Part shown: positions 63,501 through 64,000 of the stretch, in pieces
How positions within the stretch are numbered: the stretch's first letter is position 1
Layout: each line of letters begins with the position of its first letter
Assembly: GCF_001006305.1 (NCBI RefSeq)
Contig: NZ_LBHJ01000019.1
Coordinates: forward strand, 310,001-374,000
DNA: 64,000 nt
Source: Silvibacterium bohemicum
GTDB taxonomy: Bacteria; Acidobacteriota; Terriglobia; Terriglobales; Acidobacteriaceae
Direction of reading: 5' to 3'
Notes under the pieces: model-generated
What the model was told of the DNA's origin: nothing
Databases searched by the model: none
Seen by the model: only the letters and a program-made list of their open reading frames with translations
Made by a program: the position numbers and the translations under genes

Positions 63501-64000
63501 AACCGTTCCCTCTGCCACTCTTTCCACCAGGTGCCACGTGCTGAATGTCGTATTTTCCGTGGGGCCATAGACGTGAAGGAAACGACGAGGCGCACCGTGC
63601 GCCAGCACCGCACGCACGCAGGACGGGTCTACCGCTTCGCCTCCGAACAGCAGGTCGCGCAAGTTGGAGAAGGATTGCGGCGCTTCCCGCGCGATCTGAT
63701 TAAACAAGGCCGTGGTCAGGAACAACGTGTCGATCTTCTGATCCCGCAGCGCATGGCCCATCGCCTCCGGCGATAGGATCACCTCGCGCGGCAGCACCAC
63801 CACGCAGCCACCGTTCAGCAGCGCGCCCCAGATCTCGAAGGTCGCTGCATCGAACGAGGCGTTGGCCGCCTGCGCGATCCGATCGCCCGGCTGCAGATTA
63901 ACGTAATCGCTGTCACGCACCAGGCGCACGATCGCTTCCTGCGTGATCCCGATTCCCTTCGGCGTTCCCGTCGATCCCGAGGTGTACATCACATAGGCCA
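57516..64000 (-). CDS. Nonribosomal peptide synthetase, C-terminal part: A-PCP-C-A(MT)-PCP-TE, 5' end outside window
   Basis: The frame is open to the window edge; about 2160 residues are visible, numbered from 63992. Order: partial adenylation domain A1 (from YTSGSTGTPKG to about 358), carrier PCP1 (LGGHSL, S402), condensation domain (HHVVSDG, 589-595), A2 (about 915-1805) with a methyltransferase embedded after core A8 (about 1365-1740; EIGCGTGLL), PCP2 (LGGHSL, S1854) and a type I thioesterase (GGSFGG, S1984; D2011; H2133). Reading the Stachelhaus positions gives about DAFFLGVTFK for A1 and DAFWLGGTFK for A2, both of the branched-chain aliphatic type (Ile/Val). The methyltransferase position suggests N-methylation. 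TE implies release here, so this is the final protein of the assembly line. A1 has an extra WTTDSWTTDRW insertion. Confidence 0.95.
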   Translation of the reverse strand, partial: AYVMYTSGSTGTPKGIGITQEAIVRLVRDSDYVNLQPGDRIAQAANASFDAATFEIWGALLNGGCVVVLPREVILSPEAMGHALRDQKIDTLFLTTALFNQIAREAPQSFSNLRDLLFGGEAVDPSCVRAVLAHGAPRRFLHVYGPTENTTFSTWHLVERVAEGTVPIGRPVGNTRVYVLDAWLEPVPVGVAGELYVAGTGLARGYQQQPWATAERFVADPYSAEPGARMYRTGDLVRWTTDSWTTDRWTAEGAIEFLGRVDHQVKIRGFRIEPGEIEAWLRVQTEVEQAAVVVREDGPGGRQLVAYVKAAAGAALGGAELRRALSERLPDYMVPEHYVMLDEMPLTANGKLDRKALPTPRQRSGGYRAPRTPQEQILCELFASTLNLQQVGLDDNFFRLGGHSLLATRLLSRVRSTLGIELPIRALFEAATVADFAARIGAGTPAHAGLARQARPKKLPLSYAQQRLWFIDQLEGGSCEYNMPEAFRLKGELNRSALERTIQTIVDRHESLRTHFVEEDGQPMQVIADDLRIDVAFEDLSDLEQSAREQAIRTALLNEWQEPFSLSRGPVLRAKLLKLTAGEHILLRTCHHVVSDGWSVGVFNREFEQLYEAYSEGRENPLKPLAIQYADFALWQRERLQGEPLREDLAYWKRQLADIPPRLELPLDHPRPAQASYSADACAVSLSADQLAVLKTLGQQSGATLYMTLLAGFAVLLARYSGQQDIVVGSPIANRQDDQLEELIGFFVNTLVMRVKLAPNASFRELIEAVRRTTLDAYQHQDMPFERLVEELSPQRSMASTPLFQVIFALQNAPMGASRLRGLEISPVGGEELRVRFDLEVHGFERPDGLDMIWVYNRGLFDRWRVQQMAAHYQQILDSVVATPDVEVQRLSMLHSSELQHLIGDFGGTVSDLAEQSVKEVFEQQAARTPNAIAAVFGSERLTYGELNTRANRVAHYLMDAGVRPETLVGLCFDRSLEMLVALLGVVKAGGAYVPLDPDLPSRRLAQLISDANLSHVIASSRHGKLFDGVEHVIFLSAVEQQPDHNPDVAIAAERPIYVNYTSGSTGEPKGVLVPGRAVLRLVCGADYVELDAQTTMLQFAPLTFDAATFEIWGALLNGGTLVVMSPGLATVDEIGEAIVSHGVNTLWLTSGLFNQVVDDALPSLAGVRQLLAGGDVLSVERVRRVQQAHPHCQLINGYGPTENTTFSCCYHIPADADFTASVPIGRAIGNTQLYVLDHLLNLVPVGVIGELYVSGAGLARGYLNRGGLTASSFVANPYADESGSRMYRTGDRVRWRPEGTLEFVGRVDDQVKLRGFRVEPAEVEAVLKDHAQVHDALVRVHQEGERKQLVGYYIPREAASGREQTQLRQIEHWRELYETTYSGDGHPREAGFDITGWNSSYTGQAIPAEEMRIWQEETLARLQLLGARRVLEIGCGTGLLLTRLAPNCERYIGLDFSEEVLKHLGDCVANDATLGHVELRQGLAHELSFLADDSVDLVILNSTVQYFPDVEYLLQVMAEALRVTMRSGHIFVGDVRNLHLLNAYDVSVQMHRSGASESLEDLRQRVTVARQREEELLLDPALFEELGRRSDKVRRVEPSLKAGAYDNELSRFRYDVVMSLGEWEELEQPKHWIDWDAQGQWQKRVLKLLLEDTQSAIGVRGIRDARTAASIAASRLFEEGKSGIATIEQLRAASAGTEGADPDAVMRLAADAGVPMCWRGFSADGVYDAVFRPRWRPAKRAATIPASHYHRYANTPSRVAPEDDPGAPLLDYLRQRLPEYMVPSALISLAAWPLTPNGKIDRNALPAPGRAATRQGAYRAPRTPHEEVLCALFAEVLSLEQIGIDDNFFDLGGHSLLAMRLVSRIRTTLAIPAAIQMLFEAPTVSVLAERLGVETSPETAFARVLRLRTSGDLPPLICIHPGGGLSWCYAGLMREMNRRPIYGLQASGIANDDPFPETIDKMADDYLTAIRDFQPTGPYYLLGGSFGGLVAHAIACRLQQQGEEVALLAALDSYPPVGASELPMPSDEQLFGYIAKHIGINQDASAEGPFELATLIEMAGRGAGALAAVDVEHTRRVVEVWKHHYRLCWTFRREIFRGDLLLFVAAREKHVLSPQCWQDYVTGEIRTRMIDCDHNDIVHSLQMPVIGRLLEAYLQGENL

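Overview
The window is about 60% GC and gene-dense, and it looks like an Acidobacteriota chromosome, probably a soil member of Terriglobia. This rests on gene content and style only: a long dnaE, many Tat- and Sec-exported proteins, HAF-repeat and PQQ/ricin-lectin secreted proteins, a ybbA/ybbP-tesA pair, and a Family 2A encapsulin. No rRNA, CRISPR array or recognisable insertion sequence was seen.

Layout. 1-5.0 kb: end of a CPBP (CAAX-type) protease gene, a diverged accA and dnaE, all on the minus strand. 5.1-12.1 kb: potassium uptake. A KdpD-like kinase without the usual KdpD N-terminal domains is divergent from kdpE, which is followed by two tiny membrane proteins (a 28-residue protein and KdpF) and kdpABC. 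12.1-14.2 kb: a tryptophan-to-anthranilate pair (tryptophan 2,3-dioxygenase and kynureninase). 14.5-20.2 kb: an FHA-GAF-PP2C phosphatase and a YbbP/YbbA ABC system divergent from a TesA-type esterase. 20.3-23.9 kb: a minus-strand run of glycosyltransferase, two pterin synthases, folE and truB. 23.9-26.4 kb: a TlpA-like thioredoxin, a small protein, tRNA-Arg(ACG) and an AmpG-like MFS carrier. 26.8-34.2 kb: a disulfide-type flavoprotein and a tripartite RND efflux operon. 34.3-37.6 kb: a beta-propeller protein and a two-component system. 37.8-43.8 kb: secreted lectin and HAF proteins, a Tat ferritin-like protein and an AraC regulator. 44.0-48.4 kb: a TetR gene with two matching palindromic operators and a Met/His-rich copper locus (small exported protein, multicopper oxidase, TolC-like protein).

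48.7-55.9 kb is the most unusual part. A 1005-residue fusion of PLP decarboxylase, TPR and ATP-grasp domains is divergent from a sulfur-nanocompartment operon: rhodanese, Family 2A encapsulin shell, and a SufS-type cysteine desulfurase with a disordered N-terminal extension of about 335 residues carrying three copies of a short motif, probably for cargo loading. The operon is preceded by a structured leader of about 165 nt that ends in a strong intrinsic terminator just before the rhodanese ribosome-binding site, as expected of a riboswitch or attenuator. I could not match it to a riboswitch class I know.

56.0-64.0 kb: an old-yellow-enzyme oxidoreductase, an MbtH protein, and the C-terminal 2.1 kb-residue part of an NRPS (A-PCP-C-A with embedded methyltransferase-PCP-TE) that runs off the window. 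Its adenylation pockets read as branched-chain aliphatic amino acids.
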